A stretch of 64,000 bases of DNA from Cephalopachus bancanus (Eukaryota; Chordata; Mammalia; Primates; Tarsiidae). The DNA lies in the NCBI GenBank assembly GCA_027257055.1, contig JAPVLO010000059.1, positions 1,798,001 to 1,862,000 on the forward strand, written 5' to 3'. Below the pieces are notes generated by a model that was given only the letters and a program-made list of their open reading frames with translations, had not been told where the DNA came from and did no database searches. The position numbers and the translations under genes were made by a program. Positions 46,090-57,149 of the stretch are shown in pieces (position 1 is the first letter of the stretch; each line of letters opens with the position of its first letter).

Positions 46090-46262
46090 ATGGGTCTCAA
46101 TTCCTGTTTAATTCTGCTTCTAACTGGATTCTAGCTCTAGAGCAAGTCACTTTTTTCCTTCTGAGCCTCAGTTATCTCCATCTTTAAAATAAGGATAAAA
46201 TTCCTGGCACCATATCCACTTCACTCCATGCTGGGAAACAGATTGATAATATTGATGGTGTT
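46090..46262 (+). repeat. MIR SINE
   Basis: 'tctagagcaagtcacttttt tccttctgagcctcagttat ctccatctttaaaataagga taaa' matches the MIR core. Confidence 0.75.
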
Positions 46263-46269
46263 AAAATTA

Positions 46270-46530
46270 AGTGATGATAGTTAACATTTACTAAGTCATA
46301 CCATACGCTAGGCACTGTGATGAGTCTTATACCTCCCTTAACTCTTATGATTCTCATAATAATTCTATGAAGCCAAATCCTATCATTATCTCCCTTTTAC
46401 AGATGAGGAAATAAAGTTCAGAGATGTTAACTAGCTTGCCCAAGATCACACAACTAGTAAAAAGCAGAGCCTAGATTTGAACCCTGGTATTCTGGTTCCA
46501 AAACCTTACCACCTGGGCTCTTCTAATTCA
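46270..46530 (-). repeat. MIR SINE, near full length
   Basis: 'ataccatacgctaggcactg tgatgag', 'cttttacagatgaggaaata aagttcagagatgttaacta gcttgcccaagatcacacaa ctagtaa', 'gatttgaaccctggtattct gg' is a clear antisense MIR. It sits tail to tail with the sense MIR just upstream. Confidence 0.9.
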
Positions 46531-47510
46531 CACAAATAAGATAAAACATGTGACATGAAACACTGTATAAACTGCAAAATGTTAAACCAATATGAAGGAT
46601 TATTATTAATGCAAACAGAGGCTTATTACAATTATTGAAAGACCAGGTAACCATCAACTCCTTCAGTGAGAGTGCATACAAAGAAACAATTAGAAATGCA
46701 TTAGCACATCATCCCAAAAAAGTTCTCTTGTCACTATTTCTGTCAAAGAACTCATTTTTCTCCAGTTTAAAAAAGAAAAAAAAAATTCCCATGCTTCATC
46801 TGACAACAGGAACAAATTCTTCCAGCAGCTCTGGCAATGCAACACTTCTGAAAAAACAAGTAAAGAAATGTCTTTCCACTGTGGTCGCTAGCCTGGCAGC
46901 CTGTTTGAGGACTGCAAACCAACATGCCCACAACAAATCCCAAGGAGGAATTCACACCCCAAGCCTGTTTCTATTTGCAAGTAAAACGACGGCCCCAAGT
47001 GTCCTTCCATAAAGCAGTCTGGTACCAAACCCAAAGTCCCAACTGGTTACAAAAGCCCTGGACACTGGTAAGACATGGCATTTCAGGCCCACCAACCACA
47101 GGCTGGGATGTATAAAGCTCATTACATGGCACACTATTTTCTAACCCCTCCTTTCCACTTGTCTACTCTCTAAGTTACTTTGGCACTACACCTGTTTCTA
47201 TTCTGCCCCAAAGATTTGTCTATACAACAGATGGCAGAAGTTTGCCTAACAAACGTTCTCATGGGTCAGCCTAAGGAGAGGGTGGTGGGGATTGCTGTGG
47301 GTGAGAAAGGAGGGAGGCAGGGAGTCTCTCCTGGGACAGCAGAGCAGTTATCAGTCCCCAGCTTAAACTTCCCAACCACTGAGGGCCTGGGTATGCCTGA
47401 GCTCTGGATATTCCTGGTTATGCCCACTGCTTCTGACAGTCATGCCCAGGATAGCACAAATCTGCTGCTGCAACAGAAAGTGACAAAGGAAATCTAATAT
47501 GGACATTTAG
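46531..47510. other. Unassigned; no gene supported
   Basis: Open frames overlap on both strands between 46635 and 47497 (up to 125 and 105 codons), a little longer than background, but none shows a domain, and stops and poly-A runs break them. Confidence 0.4.
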
Positions 47511-47514
47511 AACA

Positions 47515-47702
47515 ACAAAACATCACATTTAAAACTTAACTTCAAATTCACTTCTAACTAAATTTCTAACTTAGCTCTCTTCAATCTCACTCAAGATTCA
47601 ACCTGCTTAGCTCTAAAATTTTGAACACTCAAGATCCAATTCCTAACTCTTAACTCTTACATATCTTAATTCCAAATTAAAATCAAATTTAGCCTCTTGA
47701 GG
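47515..47702. repeat. G-depleted degenerate tract
   Basis: About 185 bases with only about seven G on the plus strand, built of loosely repeated words 'aactt', 'ctaactt', 'cttaactctta' and 'caaatt'. It reads like an old short-period satellite or microsatellite of mixed TAACTT units. Confidence 0.5.
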
Positions 47703-47850
47703 AGGGAATTAAAATTCAATAGCTGACTGGAATGAGTTCCTGTGAGTTGTGTACTTGGTTTACTATCCCATCTGGTCTTCAGAGGTTAAGAAAATCCTCA
47801 CTTTCTGTAAGTAAACTTAATGTCAGAATAATGTCGGCTTTAGTTATGGT

Positions 47851-47964
47851 GGACATAGGTTTTTTTTTTTTTTTTTTTTGAGTTGGAGACTCACTTTGTT
47901 GCCACAGCCTCGACCTGCTGGGCTCCGGCGATCCTTCCGCCTCAGCCTTCCAGACATAGGTTCT
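47851..47964 (-). mobile_element. 5'-truncated, internally deleted Alu
   Basis: Poly-T 47861-47879, then only about 70 bases of right-arm Alu, ending at 'cctcagccttc'. The duplication gacataggtt is at 47852-47861 and 47953-47962. About 40 bases are missing internally: 'ctttgttgcc' joins 'acagcctcgacctgctgggc'. Otherwise near the young consensus, so a recent but defective insertion. Confidence 0.88.
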
Positions 47965-48325
47965 TAATTATGCAACTGAACTACATTTTTTTTTAAAAGA
48001 ATCCACGTTGCAAGGTATGAAGTAACATAATGGTCCTTAATGGAGCAAACACCTATCTACAAGGTCATGCTTTGCAGAAAAACTGTGTATCTCTGGAGGG
48101 AATATCCCCCTCAACCCCACATAGCACCTGGAGATCTCTGGTTTCAACATAAAGAACCAACTCTGCATACTTGGTTCCATTTGACTCACTTGCTTAGGTT
48201 GCTTAGAAACCATCCTGCTTACCATTAATAAGAAGTCTGTGTTTTCCTCTGACTCTCTAGCCAGCCTTTCCTCCATACAGTGTTGATATCAAAAACTACT
48301 CAGAGGTGATGACGAAGAAAGCAAG
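47965..48325. other. No gene or recognisable repeat
   Basis: Overlapping 79- and 62-codon frames on opposite strands at 48037-48276 have no recognised family. Confidence 0.45.
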
Positions 48326-48327
48326 AT

Positions 48328-48430
48328 GACACTCCCTTTGAGGGCAGGGACAACATCGACCTGTCCACTGCTTTCAACACAGAAGCTTAAGTTGGTACAT
48401 AGTAGGTTCTCAGTAAATACCTGGTGAATA
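48328..48430 (+). repeat. L2 LINE 3' end
   Basis: 'cctttgagggcagggacaac atcgacctgtccactgcttt caa' and 'ggtacatagtaggttctcag taaatacctggtgaataaa' are the L2 tail. Confidence 0.8.
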
Positions 48431-48439
48431 AAAACACAG

Positions 48440-48615
48440 TATTCCAAGCACTGTGTAGAGAACTTCCCATTCATGATCTCATTTATTACTCACAAAGTCC
48501 TAACAGTAGGAAATATCATTATTCTAATTTTTCAGAGAAGGAAATAAATGCAAAGAAAGTTAAACCTCTTGCCTAAAGTCACACAGCTAACAGTAGACAA
48601 AGTCATACTTTACAT
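48440..48615 (-). repeat. MIR SINE
   Basis: 'atgatctcatttattactca caaagtcctaacagtaggaa' then 'gcctaaagtcacacagctaa cag' match antisense MIR. Confidence 0.8.
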
Positions 48616-48794
48616 CTTTACAACATGCAATTCCTGTGAGTGAGGGAGACATTTTATAAACACAGGTAGGACGTGACACTTTGCTACCCGCCTCAAGATT
48701 TGCCAATTTTATCAATTTAGACAAAAAATACTATCCACCCCTGAATACTGAGTAGGAAGATAACAAACCAGGTAAAATCAGTCTAGCAGTCCAT

Positions 48795-48960
48795 GAGCAG
48801 ACCTCAGGGGGCCAGTAGGCCCTGAAAATTAAATGCATCATTTTATGTGTATGTGAATTTTTCCATTAAAAAAGTTTACAGTTTTTGAATACTTGAAAGA
48901 TTCTATGATCCCCCAGCCCCCAGAGATTAATAAGTTACTGCTTTTAATTAAATCTGTGCT
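48795..48960. mobile_element. Possible hAT-Charlie MITE
   Basis: 'gggggccagtaggccctgaa aattaaatgcatcattttat gtgtatgtgaatttttcc' and 'gaaagattctatgatccccc' resemble a mammalian hAT-type MITE ('cctgaaaattaaatgcaaaa ttttgtgtgtatgtgcattt' .. 'gattctcaaaggggtc'). Ends not resolved. Confidence 0.4.
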
Positions 48961-49840
48961 TCTAACCCTCACCCCCAAAGATTCCAAAGGGCCCTAGTTA
49001 TCTTTCATGTGCCTGCTAAAAGAAAAATGATTAACATGAAGCCTGGTGGGTATTTGACATGGGAATAGTCAGTCTAAGGAAACACCCAGGTGTAGAAAAG
49101 CACCCTCAAGGATCACCACTTAATCAATAGTAGGTCAGAATTCATTCCATTGCTTGAATTTGTCCACAGTGAGCTCAAGGAGCCACTCTATTGCTGACCA
49201 GATACTCCTGAGGATAGTGACATCACAGGATCCCTGCATCACCAACCAGATTCACCAGTCTTCACACCATGAAAAGAAGCCGAAAAAATTCACATTATGA
49301 CAGTACCTGTAAATAAGATCATTCTGACTACCTCATTTTCTACAAGCTTCATCTGCAGTAAGAATGCCCAGACGTGAGGCTCTATACTTGGTGAAACAAC
49401 GCTCATGTTCAAAAAGTAATTATTGAAAGCCTACTATGTTTTAAGCACTGCAATAAATACTTGCTCCTATACCACCCAGATGCCCCCATGTGGTTCCAGG
49501 CAATGAATTTAAAATAATCATCAAGTAGAGAACACTCAGATGTAAAGAACCAGTTTGGGGAAGGAATAAAAATCATGCCATGTACACAGTCAAAAGCATT
49601 GCTGACTCTTTAGTGGGGGAAATAATTCATTTTTTCCAACTTCTGCAAGGTTTCTAGGTAGGAGAAGAAACAGAAGATCAATTCAAATTGCCCAAGAAGA
49701 CTGAAAGAAGACCAAATGGTAAAGATTTTAGGGAAGCGGACTGCTGGATCACAAGAATAAAGGAAAGATAGAAAATGGAAAGCAAAATAAAACTTTCCCA
49801 ACTGGAGTTATCTAACAATGGAATAAGACAGCTAGTTTAA
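48961..49840. other. No gene; weak MIR/L2 piece at 49405-49470
   Basis: 'attattgaaagcctactatg ttttaagcactgcaataaat' is a short antisense MIR/L2-like phrase. The rest is unassigned. Confidence 0.45.
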
Positions 49841-49849
49841 AAAAAAAAA

Positions 49850-50150
49850 ATTGGGCCATTCTCTGTGGCTCAGCCTGTAATTCCAGCACTTTGGGAGGTG
49901 AAGCGAGTGAATTGCCTGAGCCCATGGGTTCGAGACCACCCTGGGCAACTTGGCAAGACCTTGTCTCTGCAGTAAATAAAGAATTAGCTGAGCGTGGTAG
50001 TGCGTGCCTGTAGTTCTGGCTACTTGGAAGGCTGAGGTAGAAGGATTGCTAGAACCCAGCAGGTCTACGCTGGTATGGCTGTGAGTGTGCCACTGCACTC
50101 CAGCCTGGGCAACAGAGTGAGACTCCAACTCAAAAAAATAAAATAAAATT
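49850..50150 (+). mobile_element. Alu SINE
   Basis: Plus-strand dimeric Alu, 'ggccattctctgtggctcag' to 'gagtgagactccaactc', followed by an (AAAAT)n tail. Full GGGCAACTTGGCAAGACC. Moderately diverged. The 115-codon antisense frame is Alu. Confidence 0.9.
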
Positions 50151-50249
50151 GGGTATTGCTGAAGGAACTTGACATGCATTTATATGTTAGATGCACAATA
50201 AAGCTGTAACTAAAACACAAAAGATGGGTTAGTACACAGTTGTCTTAAA

Positions 50250-50990
50250 TACAAAGAAACAAATGTAGTCAGTGTGTGACTCTTAAAAGCTAATGTTGAT
50301 TATACTGTTTACAGAGAAGAATGTGATGTTCACAAATTAACTTATCACAAATTACACGCTTACTCTATTAATGTAATGACCTTGGGAGTTGACTCATAGT
50401 CTTCCTTAACCTAATGAACATGCTGAGTATAATCAATTAGGTTTGCAATTAAAATTACAATTTAACTAACACGTTCTCCCAGCCTATCCTACCTCTTTAG
50501 AAGGCTCAGGAGAGTGTGGGGTCATAGATACAAGCCCTTTTGCTGTGACTATCTTTTTACTTTTTTAAGCTTTTCTATCATGTATAATTTATTAAACCTT
50601 AAATTTCTTCCCTATTTGTAAGTTTCAGCAAAATTTAGACAGGTTTCAACACTGAGTGTCAAGGGATAATTAGGACAGTTAGCAGTAATTTATCATTTCT
50701 CAGCTGGGTTTTCATGCTTCTGCTGACTGCCTGTAGAAATCCGTTAGCCAGTTCTACACAGATCACTATGAAATCTCCTTTATCTTTGTGCAAATTGCTT
50801 TTCTATTTTCCTAAAGTGAGCTGAAAGATGAGCCAATCCATCCCTGAAAGCCTAGCCACTGGTATGCCTGTCATCCGAGTGCAGCTGAGGCCAGGACTGC
50901 AGTGGCAGAAGGATGATACAATGCCGGAGAAGCTGTTTTCCAACCGGCTCTGGGTTAGCAGTGTAAACCAGGCAGCCTGACTTCAGGTTA
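50250..50990. promoter_or_regulatory. Candidate conserved non-coding element
   Basis: Repeat-free, with dense AATTA/TAATT cores at 50330-50470 ('ctattaatgtaatgacc', 'caattaggtttgcaattaaa') and a CpG-bearing part near 50930 ('tgccggagaagctg', 'ccaaccggctctggg'). Suggestive texture only. Confidence 0.3.
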
Positions 50991-50999
50991 GACATTCAG

Positions 51000-51470
51000 A
51001 AAATATGCACAGGAATCTATGAATATGCCAATACACATTTTACAGAGCAAATATTGCCTAATAATCCACCTGAGAGGAAAAGCCTCAAAAAGGCAGACAC
51101 ACCAGTTCCATACTGTTCCCATCAAAGAGAAGGATTTTATTAAGCCCGAACCAAAAAGGGAAGACCTTGTGTTCTTTAGAGAGATTCATTTACTAGATGG
51201 TGAAAAATGAATGCTCTGGGTAATTTCATTTTGAATTGATTTATTTCTAAATGAGGGAAAATTGACACTTAGTGAAGAAAGTAAAAAGCGAGTCTCTGGG
51301 AAGAGCCAGCTAGTCTCAGGCATAACCCAATTATTTGAACACAGGAAATAAGGACACAGAGGGAAAGGTGGAAGGTCGCCCAAGAAAGTCATTCCTTGCA
51401 ATAAATACCTTCCTTTTACTCTCCCCACAGACTCTTGGAAAAGTATAAACTGACCCATATTTCCAGTTTA
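51000..51470. other. Unique sequence; no gene seen
   Basis: Overlapping 63- and 90-codon frames on opposite strands have no recognised family. No repeats. Confidence 0.45.
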
Positions 51471-51479
51471 TTTCTGACA

Positions 51480-52210
51480 CCTAAACCTAATCAAAGTTCA
51501 CTTTTTAGAAATCCAATAGTTATTCTCAATTAGATTGCCCAGCAAATTAAATCATAAATTTCTCTATCCTAGCCCTGGTTGTCACATTCCTAAAATACAA
51601 CTTGTCTCCCTCTGGCACTCTATTTAAATCTCTGAGGCCAGGCTCCAAAGCAAGTTATGGATTTGATAATTTGCTAATGTGGCCACAGTAATTGTTTTGA
51701 GCCATATTTATGATTTTATTGGATCTTACAACAATCAATAATAATCCATTGATGTCCCTGACTCTGGGGTTTTCTCACAATCGACAAATGGGCCTGTGGA
51801 TTCATTTTTAATGTACTCACTTAGCGCTCCCTCCCTGGGAGAGAGAATCCTGCATATATTAATAAAGGGCAAGAAATGAATGGCACTGATGCACACACTT
51901 TACCCTGAAGAACTAGCTGCAGGATAAGATTTAATGCTAAAAAGAAAGGGGAGAATAGACTAACAGGGCCCATTTTGTGCAGCACCACCATCATTAAAGT
52001 TAATGGAATTACTGTGTGGTCATGCACCAGGGGGAGCCTATTGGAACTTAAGCTCTTCTTGGGCCATTGATTTGCAGACTTTCACTGAAAGATTCCCATT
52101 GGCACATGATGAGTATTGCAGATATGCAGAAGCACGTTCGAAATTGTTTACCCAAACTGCCAGTTGAGCATATTAAGGAGCAACAATAACTGAATATTTT
52201 AGAGTAGATA
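51480..52210. promoter_or_regulatory. Candidate conserved non-coding element (enhancer-like)
   Basis: About 730 repeat-free bases with many homeodomain and related cores: 'ctcaattagattgcccagca aattaaat', 'gcatatattaataaagggc', 'catcattaaagttaatggaa ttactgtg', 'acaatcaataataatccatt gatg'. It also has an AATCAAAG TCF/LEF-like word at 51489-51496 and 'tagcgctccctccctgggag'. No coding signal. Confidence 0.4.
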
Positions 52211-52229
52211 ATCTAGTTGAGCATGTCTT

Positions 52230-52640
52230 CTGTTGGAAGTGGCAACAAATTTAACTCTGGCTGGCTTAAACAATAGAGGACTTTATTGGACCATCTAACT
52301 AAAAAGTCTAGAGATAGAGCAGGCTCCAGAGCTGGTTAATTCAACAATCCAATAATGTCACCAAGGATCCAACTTCTTTCTGTTTCTGCCATTCCAGCCT
52401 CAGCATCTGCTTCATTCAAAGGCAGGTTACCCTAGAAATCATAAGATGGTTGCCAGAAGCTGTCATAGTTACCTGCTTTCTTGTTCACAAGCAGTAATGG
52501 AGAAAACAGCCCATTCATAACCAATGCATAAGTTCTCCGTGATAATGTGATCAATCATTCCTGAAGTCAAGGGAATCCTACCCTCTAAGTAGCTTAGTAA
52601 AGTATTAACTGAAATCATCACTGCGGCAGAGAAAATTGAC
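52230..52640. repeat. Ancient repeat, L1M-like or unclassified
   Basis: 'aactctggctggcttaaaca atagaggactttattggacc atctaactaaaaagtctaga' resembles a widespread old element ('ggcttaaacaataaaggaaa tttattggctcacgtaactg aaaagtccag'). Its class could not be settled from memory. Confidence 0.5.
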
Positions 52641-52645
52641 TTAGA

Positions 52646-52882
52646 ATGGGGTGGGCAAACTATAGCACCCAGGCCAAATTTGGCTCACCATCTGTTTTTA
52701 TAAATAAAGTTTTATTGGAACACAGCCATGCCCATTTGTGAAAATTCATTTACATATATTCTATGGCTGTGTTTCTGCTACAAAGGCAGTTGTATAATTA
52801 TGACAGAGACCATCTGTCCCTCAAAGCCTAAAATGTTTACTATCTGGTCTTTTACAAAAGAAGTTTGCCAACCCCTGGCTTA
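52646..52882 (-). mobile_element. hAT-Charlie type MITE with inverted ends
   Basis: Ends 'tggggtgggcaaactatagc' and 'aagtttgccaacccctg' are inverted repeats. The middle 'aaataaagttttattggaac acagccatgcccattt' and 'gcctaaaatgtttactatct ggtcttttacaaaaga' are hallmark text of a common mammalian hAT MITE. Flanks 'acttaga' and 'gcttaca' may be a decayed 8-bp duplication. Confidence 0.85.
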
Positions 52883-53115
52883 CACCAAACAAGATCTGCA
52901 CATGGAACTAAAGATGAATTCAAACACAACCCAACTTCTTGGCTGCTAAATAATGAGGGAGAGTACACAGGATGTTAGAAGGATGACGATAGTGCCCATA
53001 ATAGATATGAAACAAAATTATTCAGGTTCTAGAAAAGTGGGCTTAGAAACTTAGAAGTCAAATTGATTAAGGGGACCTATCATAAGAATGTCATCAGAAT
53101 ATCAAATATGTTTGA
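52883..53115. other. No gene or recognisable repeat
   Basis: Short unassigned spacer. Confidence 0.5.
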
Positions 53116-53119
53116 AACA

Positions 53120-53765
53120 GAATTCAAATTCCTTCTCACAGTATAAGACCTGGTATAACTGCTCCCCTGCCCACCTCTTCAATGCCATCACTCTCTATGC
53201 CCCAAATTCCTGCCACTTGATCTTCAATCACTTCCCACTGCTGTTTCATCTGTCCAGAATGCTCTTTCCTTACTAGCTCTTCACCTGACTGGGGCCCTGT
53301 CATTCCCCAGTTCTCAATTTATGGATCACATCATCAGTGGACCTTATTGATTAACCTTTTAATAGTAGCTACATCACCCCTATTTCCTTCCCATCATGTT
53401 ATCTCATTTCCCAACGCCTTGTTATAGTCTTTCCAATGCTACACCAAATCTGCAATATTTTACATGTTCTTTTGAGAGTAGAGGAGGAAAGACAATAAGT
53501 TGAGAGTTGTTCCTTGGCTACCTTGTCTTCCACTATATCCCAGTGTCAGATAGCAAATGGCAAATACTAGTCACTCTAAACACTTACTGGGAAAAGAAAT
53601 GAATATAAATTACAGAATTTCTACCACTTTTTCAGCCTTCCTCAATTATGGCATGTATTTCAAAGATTGTCCTTAAAGCCAGGAACTTTGCCTCATTCCT
53701 CTAGGTCTCCCAGGACAATACTAGCGCATAGTAGGTCTGAAAGAATAAATCAAAGAATGAATGCT
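53120..53765 (+). repeat. L2 LINE, 3' coding and UTR part
   Basis: 'ctgtttcatctgtccagaat gctctttccttac', 'cctcattcctctaggtctcc caggacaatactagcgcata gtaggtctgaaagaataaat' gives an L2 layout from C-terminal coding to tail. The middle is diverged. Confidence 0.6.
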
Positions 53766-53769
53766 AGGT

Positions 53770-55175
53770 AGACAAACGCAAGCAGCCAGGATGCTCAGTT
53801 CTGGGAAGCAAGAATAGGATAACTTTGGTAATGAGAAAATTCTCAACATCATCCACAGATCAGAGTGGTTCCAAACTGGACGCAGCTACCTCACAGTGCT
53901 TTGAGTTCCCAGATATAGAGGAAGACGAAAGACAGTCTTAAATGCTGGGCAATTTATTGTAGAGCAGCAGATGCTACCAGATGACTTCCAAGGTCACTTG
54001 CCCCTCTGGGATTCTTTGTGTTATCCTATGCTCTGAGTTTCTTCCTCAAGAGTGAGTTTCATCTATGGCCATCTGATAGTGGAGCTGAGGTTGGAATCAC
54101 ATTTATTCCTTCCATGGCTGAACAGTTTCATCAAAATTATACTGCTAGAACCTGATTACATCTGGGAATTTATACCATTTACAACCAACAGACAAATTGA
54201 AACACAAATAAAAGCCCCTGTTGGGTGGTTTTTCAGGGCACTGGGATAGAAAGCATGACAAGGAAATATTTTTTTCGGGGAACAGGTACTGAGATATAGA
54301 CCCTAGAGTGGGAGATGTGAACGTGAACATTAGGATAAATGGATTTCGCCACAAAGTGAAAGAATATTTGGTGTGTTCACTTTGTTAACTCAATGTTGTT
54401 TATTCTTCTCAACCACTTTAGGCAAGGTCAACATCTTAAACAACTCCACATATATTTTTAACATAACATCAAAAACAAGAAAAGCAAATTTAAAAGAATA
54501 AACTAGCAGGGAAAGAAATAAGAGTTTTCATCACCAGAATCCAATCGCATAATATTTATGTTGAATGAGCCCAGGACTTCAGGTCATCATTTTTTGTCTT
54601 TTTCCCCTGAGTTTGGGGATTAATTGGATTCAGAAGTCTTCCAGAGATGTATGTCTCCATCTCCCTGATACTGGCGGACAAGAGGCTTCTCTGGAGAAGG
54701 GATCTGCTGTTAGACTACAGGTGTTGGATTGATGCCTCACGACACGTGAAGTTAAAATTTCAAAATTACCCTTTCCCAGTACTGACATAATTCATGTCGA
54801 AGGGGGAAAAAGATTTCTCACTGTGTTTGGCCCAGGGGCCATTACAGATTCTCAGCATCCCAATATTTTTCAGTCAAATGTCCTTACAAAGGCCATTATT
54901 CTAATTCTTCCATGTCTGTAGCTCTGCAGGTTGCCATGTCTGTTATTGATTAAGGTGGTTTCCATCTGACCCAGGCTCAGTCATCAAATTCTTACTTTTC
55001 CAGCTGCTTTTTGGGTCTTGAGAATTACTTCATTAATGACTTTGGCATAAAGGGTAAAGAGGAACCCCTGAAGTGGACTGAATAATTCAGGATGAATATG
55101 GGAGTAAGAATCAAGCCTAGGCTATCTAGACCAAGAATCAAAATATATTTATATAAATAAATTAATCAACAGTAC
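53770..55175. other. Unique sequence; no gene seen
   Basis: No repeat recognised in about 1.4 kb. Short frames at 54052 (plus) and 54145 (minus) are unremarkable. Confidence 0.5.
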
Positions 55176-55177
55176 AA

Positions 55178-55305
55178 ATTTGGGAAATCATCAGAATCAA
55201 CTGTGGGCTTTTCAAAAATCGATTTCATGGGCCCCACTCTCAGAGATTTGAATATAGGAGGTATGAGAAGTAGTTATGTGCTAAAGATCATAGAACAAAA
55301 CAGAT
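55178..55305 (+). mobile_element. MER5A-like hAT MITE fragment
   Basis: 'atcatcagaatcaactgtgg gcttttcaaaaatcgatttc atgggccccactctcagaga tttgaa' matches the MER5 core 'catcagaatcacctggggag cttttaaaaatacagattcc tgggccccacc'. Confidence 0.7.
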
Positions 55306-56720
55306 TAATTGTAATAGTCTTTTATTCATGGAAAATTCTTCAGTTGGGACCCTTGTTGTTTTCTTTTAAGATACGCTTAAAATATGAATGTTATTTTAAA
55401 ACATAATTAATGTTATTTTAACATAACATATAAAATATAAATGCTATTTTTAAATATAAATAATATAATCAACAATCGATATGTGTTACCTATTTTAAAA
55501 ATAAGACATAATAGTGTTGAAACCCTTTGGGTACTCTTCATATCCCATACTGTGATCCTCATGACCTCCACCCAGAGGCAATCACAACCCTTTGTGTCCA
55601 TCCTTCTTAGCAATACATAAATATACATATTTTTAAATTTATATACGCAGCCCATAAACTACCTGCTCTTATATTTTATTATTTCCTTCATTAACAACAT
55701 TTGAATCCAAAGTTTGTAATATCTGGATCTGTCTCAGCTGAAATGCCCAATTTCAATCAAGACACATATTATTTTAGGGAATTTCACTCTCCATTCTGCA
55801 TTTAAGGATGTGGTGTGGTCTAAAACAAATGCTCATCTATTGAGATTGTACTGACCACTTATATTTAATCAAAAGGATTGAGTCTTTGTCACATGATTAA
55901 GTGGATTGCTTTTATTTTACCTGTTTTTATAGAATTGACAGGTGGCCAAGACAGTTATTTAGATGTCACAGGTTTAAAACTTTGAAGTTTAGAATGAGTT
56001 GATTACATGGTGTTAGATAATTTTCCACATAATTTCCTAGGCTTGAAACACGCATAGCAAAATGGTGAGAGAGTAGTAATTTCTTCATCAGTTATTTATC
56101 AAGCACTAGTAGCCCATAGCAAAATGATGATAGTAACTGGCCTTACTATACCAAAAAGATAAAAAGCTGAAAGAATAATGATGTCTTACATTTATGCAGT
56201 CTTTTTAGGGTCTACAAAACACATGCCTTTCACAGGATGTTTGATTTCATAGTGGGAGTAAGTAGAAATCACAAATTCTGAGTCTTGAGTGTAAAAGATG
56301 CTCTACCGAAACCTATCACACATTAAATGTTTCTACCATATCTGCCACATTTCTGCATTACAGATATCAAAATAAACAGTAAAATAGCCACTTTGCTGTA
56401 TATCAGGCCTCTGACTACCAAGAAAATGTGTTTGGTAGCACTAATGAGAAAATAAACATTTAAAACATATAATTCTGCTATAAATTGACATACAGCAATA
56501 AAGCAGCATTTAAGTTAACTAACCTACATTTGTATAATAAAGTAACACAAGGATTATCTTCTGGATATTTTTAGATGGAAGTCAACATTATTCTAAGCAG
56601 AGCAATATAATAAAGATTAATCTGTGTTAAGAGTAACAAAATATTTACAAAACCTCTCCTTGAGCATCTTAGACTGTGCTTACCAGCACAGTATTTTTAG
56701 GAACAGCCTGGTCATATGAC
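55306..56720. other. AT-rich unique sequence; no gene seen
   Basis: Contains a TAT/ATA-rich low-complexity patch at 55380-55480. No recognised interspersed repeat or gene. Confidence 0.5.
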
Positions 56721-56727
56721 ACAACAA

Positions 56728-56890
56728 AAAGTTGAATTCTTGGATAGGCCTGGGCTTGAATTTCACTCCTACTGCCTGACAACTGTGTTCTTTTTGTATG
56801 TTACTTCCATAAGCCTCAGTTTCCCCAAGTGTAAAATATTAATGTCCACTTTTGAAGGTTGTTGTGATTAAAGTACAAATTACAAAACTA
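56728..56890 (+). repeat. MIR SINE
   Basis: 'gcctgggcttgaatttcact cctactgcctgacaactgtg' and 'cataagcctcagtttcccca agtgtaaaatattaatgtcc' are sense MIR. Confidence 0.8.
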
Positions 56891-57145
56891 ATAGTGAACA
56901 TTTATTGAAACTTTTCTATGTGCTAGGCACTATTTTAGAAGTATTGACATACATTAATTCATCGGATCCTCACAGTATCCCTAGGAGGTAGGATACCATT
57001 AAGAACTCCATTTTATACATTTATGGATGAATGCAAGGGCTCTGAAAGGTTGACTTGTGCAGGGGTCACACACATGATAGGTGACAGCTCTGGATTTGAA
57101 ACCAGGTAACCTAGCTCCAGAGTCCTCCCTCTTCATCAGTATTGG
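56890..57145 (-). repeat. MIR SINE, near full length
   Basis: 'tagtgaacatttattgaaac ttttctatgtgctaggcact attttagaag', 'catcggatcctcacagtatc cctaggaggtagga', 'gctctggatttgaaaccagg taacctagctccagagtcc' is antisense MIR. With the preceding copy it forms a tail-to-tail MIR pair. Confidence 0.88.
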
Positions 57146-57149
57146 TTTA

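Noticed and set aside
46635..47012. 125-codon plus frame
   Set aside because: Contains a poly-Lys stretch from an A run. No domain, and opposite-strand frames of similar length exist.
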